From the NCBI RefSeq assembly GCF_030813715.1, contig NZ_JAUSUZ010000001.1, positions 6,820,001-6,884,000 on the forward strand: 64,000 bases of DNA. Direction: 5' to 3'. The notes under the pieces were generated by a model. The model saw only the letters and a list, made by a program, of their open reading frames with translations. It was not told the origin of the DNA and made no database searches. The translations under genes were made by a program, and so were the position numbers. This document shows, piece after piece, positions 16,750-25,542 of the stretch. This DNA is from Catenuloplanes indicus (GTDB lineage Bacteria; Actinomycetota; Actinomycetes; Mycobacteriales; Micromonosporaceae). Within the stretch, counting starts at the first letter, position 1. Each line of letters begins with the position of its first letter.

Positions 16750-19230
16750 ATGGCTCGCCGCAAGGATTCCAAGTCCGCCAAGGTCGACCTGTCCGCGTTC
16801 GACGCGGCCGGGGCGCGGATCATCGACAACCCGCTGACCACCGAGGTCGAGGACTCCTACCTGGAGTACGCGTTCTCGGTCATCCACTCCCGGGCCCTCC
16901 CGGACGCGCGCGACGGCCTCAAGCCGGTGCACCGCCGAATCCTGTTCTCCATGTACGAGCAGGGTTACCGGCCGGACCGCGGGCACGTGAAGTCGGCGCG
17001 CGTCGTCGGTGACGTGATGGGTAAGTACCACCCGCACGGCGACGTCGCGATCTACGACGCGATGGTGCGGCTCGCCCAGGACTTCTCGCTGAACGTGCCG
17101 TTGATCGACGGCCACGGCAACTTCGGCTCGCCGGACGACGGCCCAGCCGCCGCGCGATACACCGAGGCGCGCATGTCCGGCGAGGCGATGCTGCTGGTCG
17201 GCGAGCTCGGCGAGGGCACGGTCGACTTCGTCCCGAACTACGACGGCTCGCTGGAACAGCCCTCCGTGCTGCCCGCCGCGTTCCCGAACCTGCTGGTCAA
17301 CGGCACGTCCGGGATCGCGGTCGGGATGGCGACGAACATGATCCCGCACAACCTCGGCGAGGTGGTGACCGCGGCCCGGTGGCTGATCAACCACCCGGAC
17401 GCGGACCTGGACAAGCTGATGACGTTCGTCCCCGGGCCCGATCTGCCGACCGGCGGGCTGCTGCTCGGGCTGGACGAGGTGCGCAAGGCGTACGAGACCG
17501 GCCGCGGCGTGGTGCGCATGCGGGCCAAGGTGCAGATAGGGCCGCTGGAGGGCTCCCGCGGCCGGCAGGCGATCACGGTGACCGAGCTGCCGTACGGCAT
17601 CGGCTCCGAGAAGGTCATCGAGAAGATCACCGACGAGGTCAACAAGACCCGCCGCCTCCAGGGCATCGCCGACGTCAAGGACCTCACCGACCGGGAGAAC
17701 GGCACCCGCCTGGTCATCGAGTGCAAGGTCGGCGTCAACCCGCAGGCGCTGCTCGCCGACCTCTACCGGCTCACGCCGCTGGAGCAGTCGTTCGGCGTCA
17801 ACAACCTGGTCCTGGTCGACGGCCAGCCGCAGACGCTCGGGCTGAAGGCGTTGCTCGAGGTGTTCCTCCGGCACCGCTACGAGGTGGTCACCCGGCGGAC
17901 GGTGTTCCGGCGTACCAAGCGGCAGGAACGGCTGCACCTGGTCGACGGCCTGCTGATCGCGCTGCTCGACATCGACCGGGTGGTCGCGCTGATCCGGTCC
18001 AGCGACGACGCGGCGTCCGCCAAGGACGGTCTGATGGAACAGTTCGGGCTCTCCGAGATCCAGGCGTCGTACATCCTGGACACGCCGCTGCGCCGGCTCA
18101 CCCGCTTCGACCGGTTGGAGCTCGAGTCCGAGCAGGAGCGGCTCAACTCGGAGATCGCCGCGCTGTCCCGGATCCTGGACGACGAGAAGGTGCTGCGGAA
18201 GGTCGTCTCGGACGAACTCGCCGCCGTCGCCAAGGAGCACGCCACGCCGCGCCGGACCGCGCTGATCGACGGCGACCTCAAGGAGGTGCTGGCCGCGTCC
18301 GTACCGGCCGGGCCGCTCGAGGTCAAGGACGACCCGTGCCAGGTCATCCTGTCCGCGACCGGGCTGGTCGCGCGCACCGCGGCCGAGTCCGAGGAATCGT
18401 CGGAGAGCACCCGCCGCAACGGCCGCGACCGGCACGACGCGGTCCGCGCGCTGGTCCACACCACGGCCCGCGGCCAGGTCCTGCTGATCACGAACAAGGG
18501 GCGCGCGTTCAAGACCGACGTCCTCCCGCTCCCGGTCCTGCCGGAACACGTCGGCACGGTCTCGCTGCGCGGCGGCATGTCCGCCAGCGAACTCGCCGAC
18601 CTCGACCCGGGCGAGCACGTCATCGGCCTGGCGCCGCTGGTGCCGAAGCCGGGCGAGACGCTCGCGCTCGGGACTCGCCAGGGCGTCGTCAAGGTGTGCG
18701 CGCCGGAGTGGCCGGTCCGCGCGGACGTCTTCGAGGTCATCGGCCTCAAAGAGGGCGACGAAGTGGTCGGCTGCACGTGGATCGGCGGCGGGGAATCGCT
18801 GGCGTTCCTCACGTCGGACGCGTCGCTGCTCCGCTTCCCGGCGTCGCTGGTGCGGGCGCAGGGCGTCAAGGGCGGCGGAATGGCGGGGATAAACCTCGCG
18901 GCGGGAGCGTCGGTGGTGTTCTTCGGCGCGATCGGCATCGACGATCCGCGGCACGGGGCGCCGCTGGTGGTCACGTCGACGGGGCGGACGGTGAAGGTGA
19001 CGCCGTTCAACGACTACCCGGCGAAGGGACGGGCGACCGGTGGGGTCCGGGCGCATCGGTTCCTGAAGGGGGAGGAAGCGCTGGCGGTCGGCTGGATCGG
19101 CGTGCGGCCGGCGGCGGCCACGGCTACCGGGGAGCCGATCGATCTTCCCGAGATCGACCCGCGGCGGGACGGGTCGGGTGTGGCGGGGGTGTGCCCGGAT
19201 CTGATCGGGCATTTGATCGAGCGGGACTGA
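16750..19230 (+). CDS. parC: Type II topoisomerase subunit A (ParC/second GyrA type)
   Basis: An 826-aa DNA-cleaving subunit. The winged-helix region has SRALPDARDGLKPVHRRILF and KYHPHGDVAIYDAMVRLAQ, and the catalytic tyrosine is Tyr137 in AARYTEARM. A coiled coil (about 440-490) and a C-terminal beta-pinwheel follow. The expected GyrA box (QRRGGKG) is replaced by QGVKGGGMAG around residue 705, so wrapping and supercoiling may differ from gyrase; this supports a topoisomerase IV role. It starts 10 nt after parE with a clear ribosome site (GAGGAA), forming a two-gene operon. The end is followed by a hairpin and then the repeat-rich region. Confidence 0.88.
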   Translation: MARRKDSKSAKVDLSAFDAAGARIIDNPLTTEVEDSYLEYAFSVIHSRALPDARDGLKPVHRRILFSMYEQGYRPDRGHVKSARVVGDVMGKYHPHGDVAIYDAMVRLAQDFSLNVPLIDGHGNFGSPDDGPAAARYTEARMSGEAMLLVGELGEGTVDFVPNYDGSLEQPSVLPAAFPNLLVNGTSGIAVGMATNMIPHNLGEVVTAARWLINHPDADLDKLMTFVPGPDLPTGGLLLGLDEVRKAYETGRGVVRMRAKVQIGPLEGSRGRQAITVTELPYGIGSEKVIEKITDEVNKTRRLQGIADVKDLTDRENGTRLVIECKVGVNPQALLADLYRLTPLEQSFGVNNLVLVDGQPQTLGLKALLEVFLRHRYEVVTRRTVFRRTKRQERLHLVDGLLIALLDIDRVVALIRSSDDAASAKDGLMEQFGLSEIQASYILDTPLRRLTRFDRLELESEQERLNSEIAALSRILDDEKVLRKVVSDELAAVAKEHATPRRTALIDGDLKEVLAASVPAGPLEVKDDPCQVILSATGLVARTAAESEESSESTRRNGRDRHDAVRALVHTTARGQVLLITNKGRAFKTDVLPLPVLPEHVGTVSLRGGMSASELADLDPGEHVIGLAPLVPKPGETLALGTRQGVVKVCAPEWPVRADVFEVIGLKEGDEVVGCTWIGGGESLAFLTSDASLLRFPASLVRAQGVKGGGMAGINLAAGASVVFFGAIGIDDPRHGAPLVVTSTGRTVKVTPFNDYPAKGRATGGVRAHRFLKGEEALAVGWIGVRPAAATATGEPIDLPEIDPRRDGSGVAGVCPDLIGHLIERD

Positions 19231-19249
19231 GTTTCGTGTTGGGGCGGGT

Positions 19250-19278
19250 GGGGGGTTGGACCTGCCCCCTTTCTTTGT
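19250..19278 (+). terminator. Possible terminator of the topoisomerase operon
   Basis: GGGGG (19251-19255) can pair with CCCCC (19265-19269) and is followed by TTTCTTTGT. Short stem but in the right place, 20 nt after the parC stop. Confidence 0.45.
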
Positions 19279-19403
19279 GGGGGAAGGGGCAAGGGCGGGC
19301 CTCCGGCGGGTCTCGGCTCCGGGGGAGGCGAGGGCTTCCGGGGTCTGAGGGGTTTGCTGGCGCCGTTGCTGTTTTTGTGGGGGTCTGGGTTTCGTCTCGT
19401 GTG

Positions 19404-19593
19404 CCTGGCTGCCCCGTCTGCTGTCGGCCAGGCGGAGCCGAGCAGATCATCGGCAGGGCCGCCAGCTTGGGTGGGGGTCGGCATGTCCGGCGCTGGGGCG
19501 CCGGTCATGCCTTTGTTGCGGTTGGGTGGGGGGTGGCGGCCCTGCCGATGATCTGCACCTCAAGGGTGGTCGACAGCAGACGGGGCAGCCAGG
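19404..19593. repeat. Nested palindromic element
   Basis: Outer arms 19404-19426 and 19571-19593 are perfect 23-bp inverted repeats. Inner arms 19442-19464 and 19534-19556 are also perfect over 23 bp. A third, shorter inverted pair sits at the centre (GGCATG near 19480 against CATGCC near 19505). The whole 190 bp could fold into a large cruciform. The layout resembles a small non-autonomous mobile element or an extragenic palindrome. Confidence 0.75.
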
Positions 19594-19838
19594 CGGTGGC
19601 GATTTGCGCGGTGCGCGCCTTGAAGATCGAAGGCGGGTTCCGTTCCCGGTAGGCGGGAGGTGATCTTCTTGTGTCGGTGGCTGCTGTCGGTCGTCTGAAG
19701 TGGTCGTCGGACGCAGCCGGTATCTCGTTGCGGTGGGCTGATGAGGCGCCTGTCGATTCTGTGCCGGGAATGTCGGCATTTGGTGCCGTGGGATTGCGGC
19801 GTGGGTGGTGCGGATCTCGTTGTGGAGTGCTTGCTGGG

Positions 19839-19921
19839 CCTGAGTGATCAATCAGTGGAGCGAAAAGGATATCAACTTCGCTAAATGATATCCTTTTTGC
19901 TCCACTGATTGATCACTTAGG
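19839..19921. repeat. Long AT-rich perfect-type hairpin
   Basis: Arms 19839-19874 and 19886-19921 are complementary over 36 bp with two mismatches, separated by an 11-nt loop. The sequence is far more AT-rich than its surroundings (stem contains AAGGATATCA and GTGATCAATCAG). It codes for nothing. Possible roles are a small mobile element, a phage- or plasmid-derived site, or a structured RNA. Confidence 0.75.
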
Positions 19922-20106
19922 GTTGCTAGGTCGATTTATGGCCAGATGGCGGCTGCTGATCTTATCGCTGAATGCCGCAATAGGGTGATATTTCCGGCGC
20001 CGGGACATGATGGCAACGCCTTTGATCTCTTATCCCACGCGGACACCTGTCGCCGCACCACGCGAGACGACGGGGTCTTGTCGCGCGCAGCCTCCGCCGG
20101 TGTGAC

Positions 20107-20170
20107 CAAGGCTGGCGGGCCCGGCGATGATCTGTTCGGCTCGTCCCGGGCGACGGGTAGACGGGGCATT
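20107..20170 (-). repeat. Diverged half-copy of the nested palindromic element
   Basis: Read on the minus strand, this stretch matches the left half of the element at 19404-19470: TGCCCCGTCT, then GAGCCGA, then CAGATCATCG and CCGCCAGC in the same order and spacing, with scattered differences. It shows that the element is a dispersed repeat family. Confidence 0.6.
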
Positions 20171-20570
20171 CGGGCACCCGAAACCTAGCCGGCCACCACG
20201 AAACTCAGCCGGGCCAGCGGCCGTCGAGCCACCCGGAAAGTCACGCCCTCCGGGGACCTGCCGGAGGCGCCTTCGCTCTTTCCGAGCCCTGTTCCGCCGG
20301 CGGCTGACATCGCTCGCCCGCGGAACCAGGCCCTGATGCCGAAACGGCTCGGTGCGTCCGTACCGGTGGCCAGGATCTGCACCGCAGGGATCTTGCCGCC
20401 TCGGTCCATGTGGGGGAGGGGCGCCGGCGACCACCGTTGCTCGCTCCGAGCGTGCGGAATCCTCCCGCCGGAAGCGGGTGCATCCGCCCTGGAGGTTGCC
20501 GTCTCGCGAAGCCGCCGGGCCGCGATCCGCGAGACGGCGCTACCCCTGACGGACCGACAGCGGGGTAGGC

Positions 20571-20616
20571 GGGCGCCGGGCGGCGCGCAGGGTGAGTGGT
20601 GGGCCGCCCGGCGCCC
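20571..20616 (-). terminator. Terminator hairpin of the metallophosphoesterase gene
   Basis: Arms 20571-20584 and 20603-20616 are perfect 14-bp inverted repeats (GGGCGCCGGGCGGC) with an 18-nt loop, located 12 nt past the stop of the minus-strand gene. Confidence 0.7.
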
Positions 20617-20627
20617 TGGGGGAAGGT

Positions 20628-22463
20628 CTAGAACGTGCTGGTCAGGAAGTCACGGGTGGGGAGAGCACGGGCGGTGATGCGGACGTCGCCGATCCAGCCG
20701 TAGAAGCCCTGGCCGAAGCGTTCGGCGAACTGGGTGGCGCCGATGGTGAAGGGCTTGCCGAGCGTGGCAATGCCGCGCGACGGCTGGGTGGGGTTACGGG
20801 CGATCTTCGAGCCGTCGATGTAGATGGTGGTGCGGCGGCCGTCGTTGACCACGGCGACGTGCATCCAGCGGCCGACCGGGAGGGCGTGGCTCCACGAGGT
20901 GGGGTCGGCGTCGCGGTCGTTCGGGTAGACCACGTACTGGAGGAAGCGCTCGCCGGAGAGGTTGAGGCTGCAGGTCGGTTCGTCCTGGGACCAGCCGCTG
21001 GTCTTACCGGCGTCGCCGGACCGGCCCTGCCAGCTCAGGATTCCCATCCACGCGTGGTCGCCCTCGAACGGCGCGGGGAGTTTGATGAACGCCTCGATGG
21101 TGTAACCGCGTTCGAACGTCAGGGAGTTCAGCGGCGCGGACGGGCCGGTGGCGAGGATGGCGCCGCGGTCGGGGGACTTGCCGCCGTTGAAGCGGATGCT
21201 CGCGTGTGCGGGCGCGCCGAGGTGGTGGTCGGCGGAGAGCAGCAGCGGTGCGCCGGCGCCGATCGACGCGACGGTCAGGTCGTTGCCGCGCTTGGCCAGG
21301 TCGCGGACCACCGTGCCGTTCGCGACCGTGGCGCCGTCGGTGAGGCCCAGGTTGTCGAAGCGCCAGTAGGCGACGGTGTCGCGCAGCACCACGGCGGAGG
21401 CCGGGCGGGACGCGGGTGGCACGATCGGGGCGAAGCCGGCGAACCGCGCGTCGAAGTCGATCGGCAGGGAGAAGCGGTCGACCGGGCCGGTCAGTTCGAT
21501 CGTCTCCTCCTCCAGCGCGGTCCGCTTCGCCGGGTCCTTGGCCAGGAACCACGGGGCGATCGTGGACACGTCGATCACGCCGCGGGCCAGGTCGAACGCG
21601 TACAGGCGGATCATCCCGGCGCCGCCGTAGTAGCGGTCCTGGTAGTTGGTGATGTGCACGTGCACGTCGTGACCGGCGTCGTTCTTCAGCACGGTACGGC
21701 CGGGCGGCCAGTAGTGGCCGTTCAGCGTCAGGAAGATCTGGTCGTTGCGCCGGATCAGCTTGTCCCACAGCGTCTGGCCGTAGGAGGAGAGGTACGCGGT
21801 GCCGTTGTCGTCCGCGTAGGCCAGGTCGTGCGTGGTGACGATCGCGGGCAGTGTCCGGTGCTCGTCCAGCACGGACTGCGCCCAGGCGACACCGGCGTCG
21901 GAGATCCGCCAGTCCAGCGCCAGGATCAGCCACTGGCGGCCGCCGGCCTTGAGCACGTGGTAGCTGTTGTAGCCGTCCGGGGACGCGCCGCCGAACGTGG
22001 GCGCCTTCGCGAACCGCTTCGGGTTGAACGCCCGCAGGTACGCGGAGTCGCCGCGGGTGTCGGCCGTGGTGCCGCCGTTGATGTCGTGGTTGCCGGCCAG
22101 CACGCTGTACGGGACCTTGCCGTCCAGCTCCTTGAACGTCTTCGACGCCAGCTCGATCTCGTGCTCGCTGCCGTGCTCGGTGACGTCGCCGAGGTGGGTC
22201 ATGAACGCGACGTTGCCGTCCTTGCGGGCCTCGCGGAGGTACGCGAACGTGGCCCGCAGCGGCTCCGGGTCGGACGCGTCCTCGTCGAAGAGGTACTGCG
22301 TGTCCGGCAGCACCGCGATCGAGAAGCGCGGGCTGTCCACGTCGAACTTTCCGCTGCCGGCCTGGGCGGGCGCGGCGTCGAGCACGCTGCCGGCGACGAG
22401 CCCGGCGGCCGGTGCGGCGACCGCGGTCTGCAGCAACGTGCGGCGTGGCAGGCGCTGGGACAT
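20628..22463 (-). CDS. Secreted Tat-type metallophosphoesterase with LamG-like domain
   Basis: A 611-aa exported protein. The N-terminus has a twin-arginine signal (PRRTLLQ, residues 6-12) and an AQA cleavage site near residue 35. The calcineurin-like phosphoesterase domain (45-310) has metal-ligand motifs LPDTQY (Asp54), HLGDVTEHG (Asp93) and GNHD (124-127), followed by later His motifs (TTHDLA, NGHYW). A concanavalin-like LamG domain (about 370-605) is suited to binding carbohydrate or wall polymer. It probably acts outside the cell on a phosphodiester or phosphomonoester; the substrate is unknown. The ATG at 22463 follows GGGAG; a TTG four codons upstream is less likely. It is divergent from the DGPF/sigma operon. 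Confidence 0.88.
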   Translation of the reverse strand: MSQRLPRRTLLQTAVAAPAAGLVAGSVLDAAPAQAGSGKFDVDSPRFSIAVLPDTQYLFDEDASDPEPLRATFAYLREARKDGNVAFMTHLGDVTEHGSEHEIELASKTFKELDGKVPYSVLAGNHDINGGTTADTRGDSAYLRAFNPKRFAKAPTFGGASPDGYNSYHVLKAGGRQWLILALDWRISDAGVAWAQSVLDEHRTLPAIVTTHDLAYADDNGTAYLSSYGQTLWDKLIRRNDQIFLTLNGHYWPPGRTVLKNDAGHDVHVHITNYQDRYYGGAGMIRLYAFDLARGVIDVSTIAPWFLAKDPAKRTALEEETIELTGPVDRFSLPIDFDARFAGFAPIVPPASRPASAVVLRDTVAYWRFDNLGLTDGATVANGTVVRDLAKRGNDLTVASIGAGAPLLLSADHHLGAPAHASIRFNGGKSPDRGAILATGPSAPLNSLTFERGYTIEAFIKLPAPFEGDHAWMGILSWQGRSGDAGKTSGWSQDEPTCSLNLSGERFLQYVVYPNDRDADPTSWSHALPVGRWMHVAVVNDGRRTTIYIDGSKIARNPTQPSRGIATLGKPFTIGATQFAERFGQGFYGWIGDVRITARALPTRDFLTSTF

Positions 22464-22556
22464 GGTGACTCCCAAGGTGTGCTTCGGGTGATCCGGCGTG
22501 AGCCTGGCCCGCGACGATGGCCGGGAACTGAAAAATCACGATCGTCCACGGGTACG

Positions 22557-22589
22557 TGTCGAGAACGGCCCGCTGGCTTCTACCTCGTC
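22557..22589 (+). promoter_or_regulatory. Candidate ECF42-type promoter
   Basis: TGTCGA (22557-22562) and CGTC (22586-22589) precede the DGPF gene. These match the -35 and -10 elements published for ECF42 sigma factors, although the 23-nt spacing is longer than usual. Autoregulation by the sigma factor encoded downstream would fit. Confidence 0.4.
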
Positions 22590-22620
22590 ATGAGAACGTC
22601 GACGACATGAGGAGCACACC

Positions 22621-23025
22621 GTGAAGTACATGCTGATGATGCAGTTCTCCCAGGCGAGCGCGGACTTCCCGCAGATCTCCACGTGGAAGCCGGAGGAGAT
22701 CGAGCGGCACATCGCGTTCATGGGGGAGGTGAACGCGACGCTGACCGCGTCCGGCGAGTGGGTCTCCGGTGAAGGGCTGGCCGACCCGGCCGAGCTGAAG
22801 ATCGTCCGGTCGGACGCGAACGGCACGCCGGTGGTGACCGAGGGGCCGTTCCCGGAGACGAAGGAGTTCCTGGCCGGCTACTGGATCGTGGACGTGGAGA
22901 CGCCGGCCCGCGCGCTGGAGCTGGCCGCGTACGTGTCGAGCGCGCCCGGCCCGGAGGGCAGGCCGCTGCACATGCCGATCGAGGTGCGCCAGATCATGGA
23001 GGCGCCGACGCCGGACGCCTGGTGA
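22621..23025 (+). CDS. DGPF (YCII-related) domain protein
   Basis: A 134-aa single-domain protein of the YCII/DGPF superfamily (MKYMLMMQF start, EGPFPETKEFLAGYWIVD core, which is the region that names the family). These ferredoxin-like proteins are the standard genomic partners of ECF42 sigma factors, and the downstream gene encodes one. Biochemical function is not established. The GTG at 22621 has GAGGAGC upstream. Its TGA overlaps the next GTG by 4 bp. Confidence 0.9.
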   Translation: MKYMLMMQFSQASADFPQISTWKPEEIERHIAFMGEVNATLTASGEWVSGEGLADPAELKIVRSDANGTPVVTEGPFPETKEFLAGYWIVDVETPARALELAAYVSSAPGPEGRPLHMPIEVRQIMEAPTPDAW

Positions 23026-24215
23026 CCCGTTTCTCCGGGGAGGACCTGCTGCGCGATCTCGCGCCGCAGGTCCTCGGCGTGCTCACCCGCCGGTTCGGCG
23101 ACTTCGCGGCGGCCGAGGACGCGGTGCAGGAGGCGATGTTGGCCGCGTTCCGGCAGTGGCCGGACGAGGGCCTGCCGGCCAATCCGCGCGGGTGGCTCAT
23201 CCAGGTCGCGCACCGGCGGTTCATCGAGCAGATCCGCAGCGACGGTGCGCGCCGCCGGCGCGAGATGTCGGTCTTCGCGCTGAGCGACCCCCTGGTGGAT
23301 GCCGTCGCGGAGACCCGGGACGACACACTGGAGATGCTGTTCCTCTGCTGCCATCCGGCGCTGTCCCCGGCGTCCGCGGTCGCGCTGACGCTGCGCGCGG
23401 TCGGCGGGCTGACCACGGCGGAGATCGCCCGCGCGTTCCTGGTGCCGGAGGCGACGATGGCGCAGCGGATCAGCCGGGCGAAGCGAACCGTGGCCGCCGG
23501 GTTCGCCCGGCCCGGTGACCTCTCGGCCGTACTCCAGGTGCTGTGTCTGATCTTCAATGAGGGACACACCAGCTCGGCCGGGCCGTCGCTGCTGCGGGTG
23601 GAGCTGTCCGCCGAGGCGATCCGGCTGGCCCGGGCCGTGCGCGCACTGCGCCCGGACTCCGCGGAGACCGGCGGGCTGCTCGCACTGATGCTGCTGACCG
23701 AGGCGCGGGCGCCGGCGCGGACCGGGCCGGTCGGTGAGCTGGTGCCGCTGGCCGCGCAGGACCGGTCGCGGTGGGACGCGGCCGCGATCGCGGAGGGAAT
23801 CGCGCTGGTGCACGAGGTGCTGCCGCGCGGGCCGGTCGGGCCGTACCAGGTGCAGGCCGCGATCGCGGCGCTGCACGACGAGGCACCGACCGCGGACGAG
23901 ACCGACTGGCCGCAGATCCTGGCACTGTACGGCGTCCTGGAGCGCCTGACGCCGAGCCCGGTGGTGACGCTGAACCGGGCGGTGGCGCGGGCGATGGTGG
24001 ACGGGCCGGCCGCGGGGCTGGCGATGCTGGACGCGCTCGCGGAGGATCCGCTGTTGGCCCGCGGGCACCGGCTGCCCGCGGCCCGGGCGCACCTGCTGGA
24101 GATGGCCGGGTCCGTCACCGAGGCGATCGCGGACTATCGGCTGGCGGCGGCGCGGACGGCCAGCGTGCCGGAGCGGAACTACCTCACGCTGCGTGCTGCC
24201 CGGCTCGCCGAATGA
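23022..24215 (+). CDS. ECF42-group RNA polymerase sigma factor
   Basis: A 397-aa sigma factor. Region 2 (about 8-80, DFAAAEDAVQEAMLAAFRQW and GWLIQVAHRRFIEQIR) and region 4 (about 110-165, LTTAEIARAFLVPEATMAQRISRAKR) are clear. Instead of ending there it has a 230-residue helical C-terminal extension (DUF6596/TPR-like; ending ITDYRLAAAR-type repeats), which defines ECF42 and is thought to control activity in place of an anti-sigma factor. The start is a GTG overlapping the DGPF stop, so the two are co-translated. No anti-sigma gene is nearby. Confidence 0.92.
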   Translation: MTRFSGEDLLRDLAPQVLGVLTRRFGDFAAAEDAVQEAMLAAFRQWPDEGLPANPRGWLIQVAHRRFIEQIRSDGARRRREMSVFALSDPLVDAVAETRDDTLEMLFLCCHPALSPASAVALTLRAVGGLTTAEIARAFLVPEATMAQRISRAKRTVAAGFARPGDLSAVLQVLCLIFNEGHTSSAGPSLLRVELSAEAIRLARAVRALRPDSAETGGLLALMLLTEARAPARTGPVGELVPLAAQDRSRWDAAAIAEGIALVHEVLPRGPVGPYQVQAAIAALHDEAPTADETDWPQILALYGVLERLTPSPVVTLNRAVARAMVDGPAAGLAMLDALAEDPLLARGHRLPAARAHLLEMAGSVTEAIADYRLAAARTASVPERNYLTLRAARLAE

Positions 24216-24320
24216 ACTATAAGGTTCATTTACCGTTCCTTTAGGCCGCCGCTCATGCCGCCGCTGACACGATCATCCGGTCCTCGGATACACGGCTGTG
24301 CGGAATGGGAGTGGTGTGCG

Positions 24321-25424
24321 GTGAAGCTTCGAGTCGTCGCTACGGTACTGGCGATCGCGGGGGCGGGTACCGCCGCCGCGATCCTGCCGATGACCATGGC
24401 CTCGGCGGCCGAGTGCGCCAGCCCGTACAGCGCGTCCGCGGTGTACTGGGGCGGCAGCACGGCGTCGTTCGGCGGGCACAACTGGAAGGCCAAGTGGTGG
24501 ACGCAGGGTGAGCAGCCGAGCGCGGCCGGGACCGGGGTCTGGGAGGACCAGGGGTCGTGCGGCGGCGGTTCGTCCTCGGGCGGGGGTACCACCGCGGCCT
24601 GTAATCACCCGGCGTGGCATGCCGGTAAGGCGTATGTGACCGGAAATATCGTGAAGTACACGGACGGTAAGTCCTACATAGCCGAGCACGACAATCCGGG
24701 GTACGACCCGATCATCAGCACCTGGTTCTGGGAGCCGTACACCTGCTCCGGTGGCGGCGGCACCGTCCCCACCCCGCCGGCGCCGACCGGCGGGACCAAC
24801 CCGTCCGGGTTCGTGGTCTCCGAGGCGCAGTTCAACCAGATGTTCCCGGCGCGGAACCAGTTCTACACGTACGCGGGTCTGGTGCAGGCGCTCTCCGCGT
24901 ACCCGGCGTTCGCCGGCACCGGCAGTGACACCGTGCGCCGGCAGGAGGCCGCCGCGTTCCTCGCCAACATCAACCACGAGACCGGCGGGCTGGTGCACAT
25001 CGTCGAGCAGAACACCGCGAACTATCCGCACTACTGCGACGCCGGCCAGCCGTACGGGTGCCCGGCCGGCCAGGCCGCGTACTACGGTCGCGGGCCGATC
25101 CAGCTGAGCTGGAACTTCAACTACAAGGCCGCGGGTGACGCGCTCGGCATCGACCTGCTGCGCAACCCGAACCTGGTGCAGAACGACGCGGCCGTGGCCT
25201 GGAAGACCGGCATCTGGTACTGGATGACGCAGACCGGCCCCGGCACGATGACCGGCCACGACGCGATGGTGAACGGGCGTGGCTTCGGCGAGTCGATCCG
25301 CAGCATCAACGGCGCGATCGAGTGCAACGGGGGCAACCCGGCGCAGGTGCAGAGCCGGGTCGCGGCGTATCAGAAGTTCGCCGGAATCCTCGGCGTGACG
25401 CCGGGCGCGAACCTCAGCTGCTGA
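24321..25424 (+). CDS. Secreted family GH19 chitinase with two chitin-binding domains
   Basis: A 367-aa enzyme that hydrolyses chitin outside the cell. Signal peptide 1-30 (cleavage after ASAA). Two carbohydrate-binding modules of the CBM5/12 type: 32-80 (YSASAVYWGG...KAKWWTQGE) and 94-142 (HPAWHAGKAYVTGNIVKY...TWFWEPY). A Gly/Ser and a Pro/Thr linker separate them from the catalytic GH19 domain (162-367), whose general acid is Glu220 in NINHETGG; YYGRGPIQLSWNFNY is the next conserved block. The GTG at 24321 follows GGGAG with 9 nt spacing. It starts 105 bp after the sigma gene; separate transcription is likely. Confidence 0.93.
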   Translation: MKLRVVATVLAIAGAGTAAAILPMTMASAAECASPYSASAVYWGGSTASFGGHNWKAKWWTQGEQPSAAGTGVWEDQGSCGGGSSSGGGTTAACNHPAWHAGKAYVTGNIVKYTDGKSYIAEHDNPGYDPIISTWFWEPYTCSGGGGTVPTPPAPTGGTNPSGFVVSEAQFNQMFPARNQFYTYAGLVQALSAYPAFAGTGSDTVRRQEAAAFLANINHETGGLVHIVEQNTANYPHYCDAGQPYGCPAGQAAYYGRGPIQLSWNFNYKAAGDALGIDLLRNPNLVQNDAAVAWKTGIWYWMTQTGPGTMTGHDAMVNGRGFGESIRSINGAIECNGGNPAQVQSRVAAYQKFAGILGVTPGANLSC

Positions 25425-25440
25425 GTCGTCGCACAGTAAC

Positions 25441-25473
25441 GAGGCCGGTGCCGCCCGTCGCGGCACCGGCCTC
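25441..25473 (+). terminator. Chitinase terminator
   Basis: Arms 25441-25454 and 25460-25473 form a perfect 14-bp stem with a 5-nt loop, followed by the T-rich TCTGTTCCTGTTT. It lies 17 nt after the stop and faces a convergent gene. Confidence 0.85.
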
Positions 25474-25542
25474 TCTGTTCCTGTTTCCCGGGTACGGCGT
25501 GAGCGCGCCCCTTGCCTGTCAGATGATCAGGCCGGACCGGTC

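Larger units (their letters stand above)
19279..20570. other. Gene-poor, repeat-rich region
   Basis: About 1.3 kb with no convincing gene. Frames of 60-134 codons exist on both strands, but none has a ribosome site, family motif or typical codon bias. The stretch holds a nested palindromic element, a long AT-rich hairpin, a diverged copy of the first element and an 11-bp stem (20498-20508/20528-20538). It looks like an accumulation site for small non-autonomous repeats. Confidence 0.6.

Noticed and set aside
19946-20188. 80-codon plus-strand frame in the repeat region
   Set aside because: No ribosome site or family motif, and its 3' part lies in the dispersed repeat.
20592-22610. 672-codon plus-strand frame
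   Set aside because: Shadow of the metallophosphoesterase gene, which has signal peptide, metal motifs and a terminator on the other strand.
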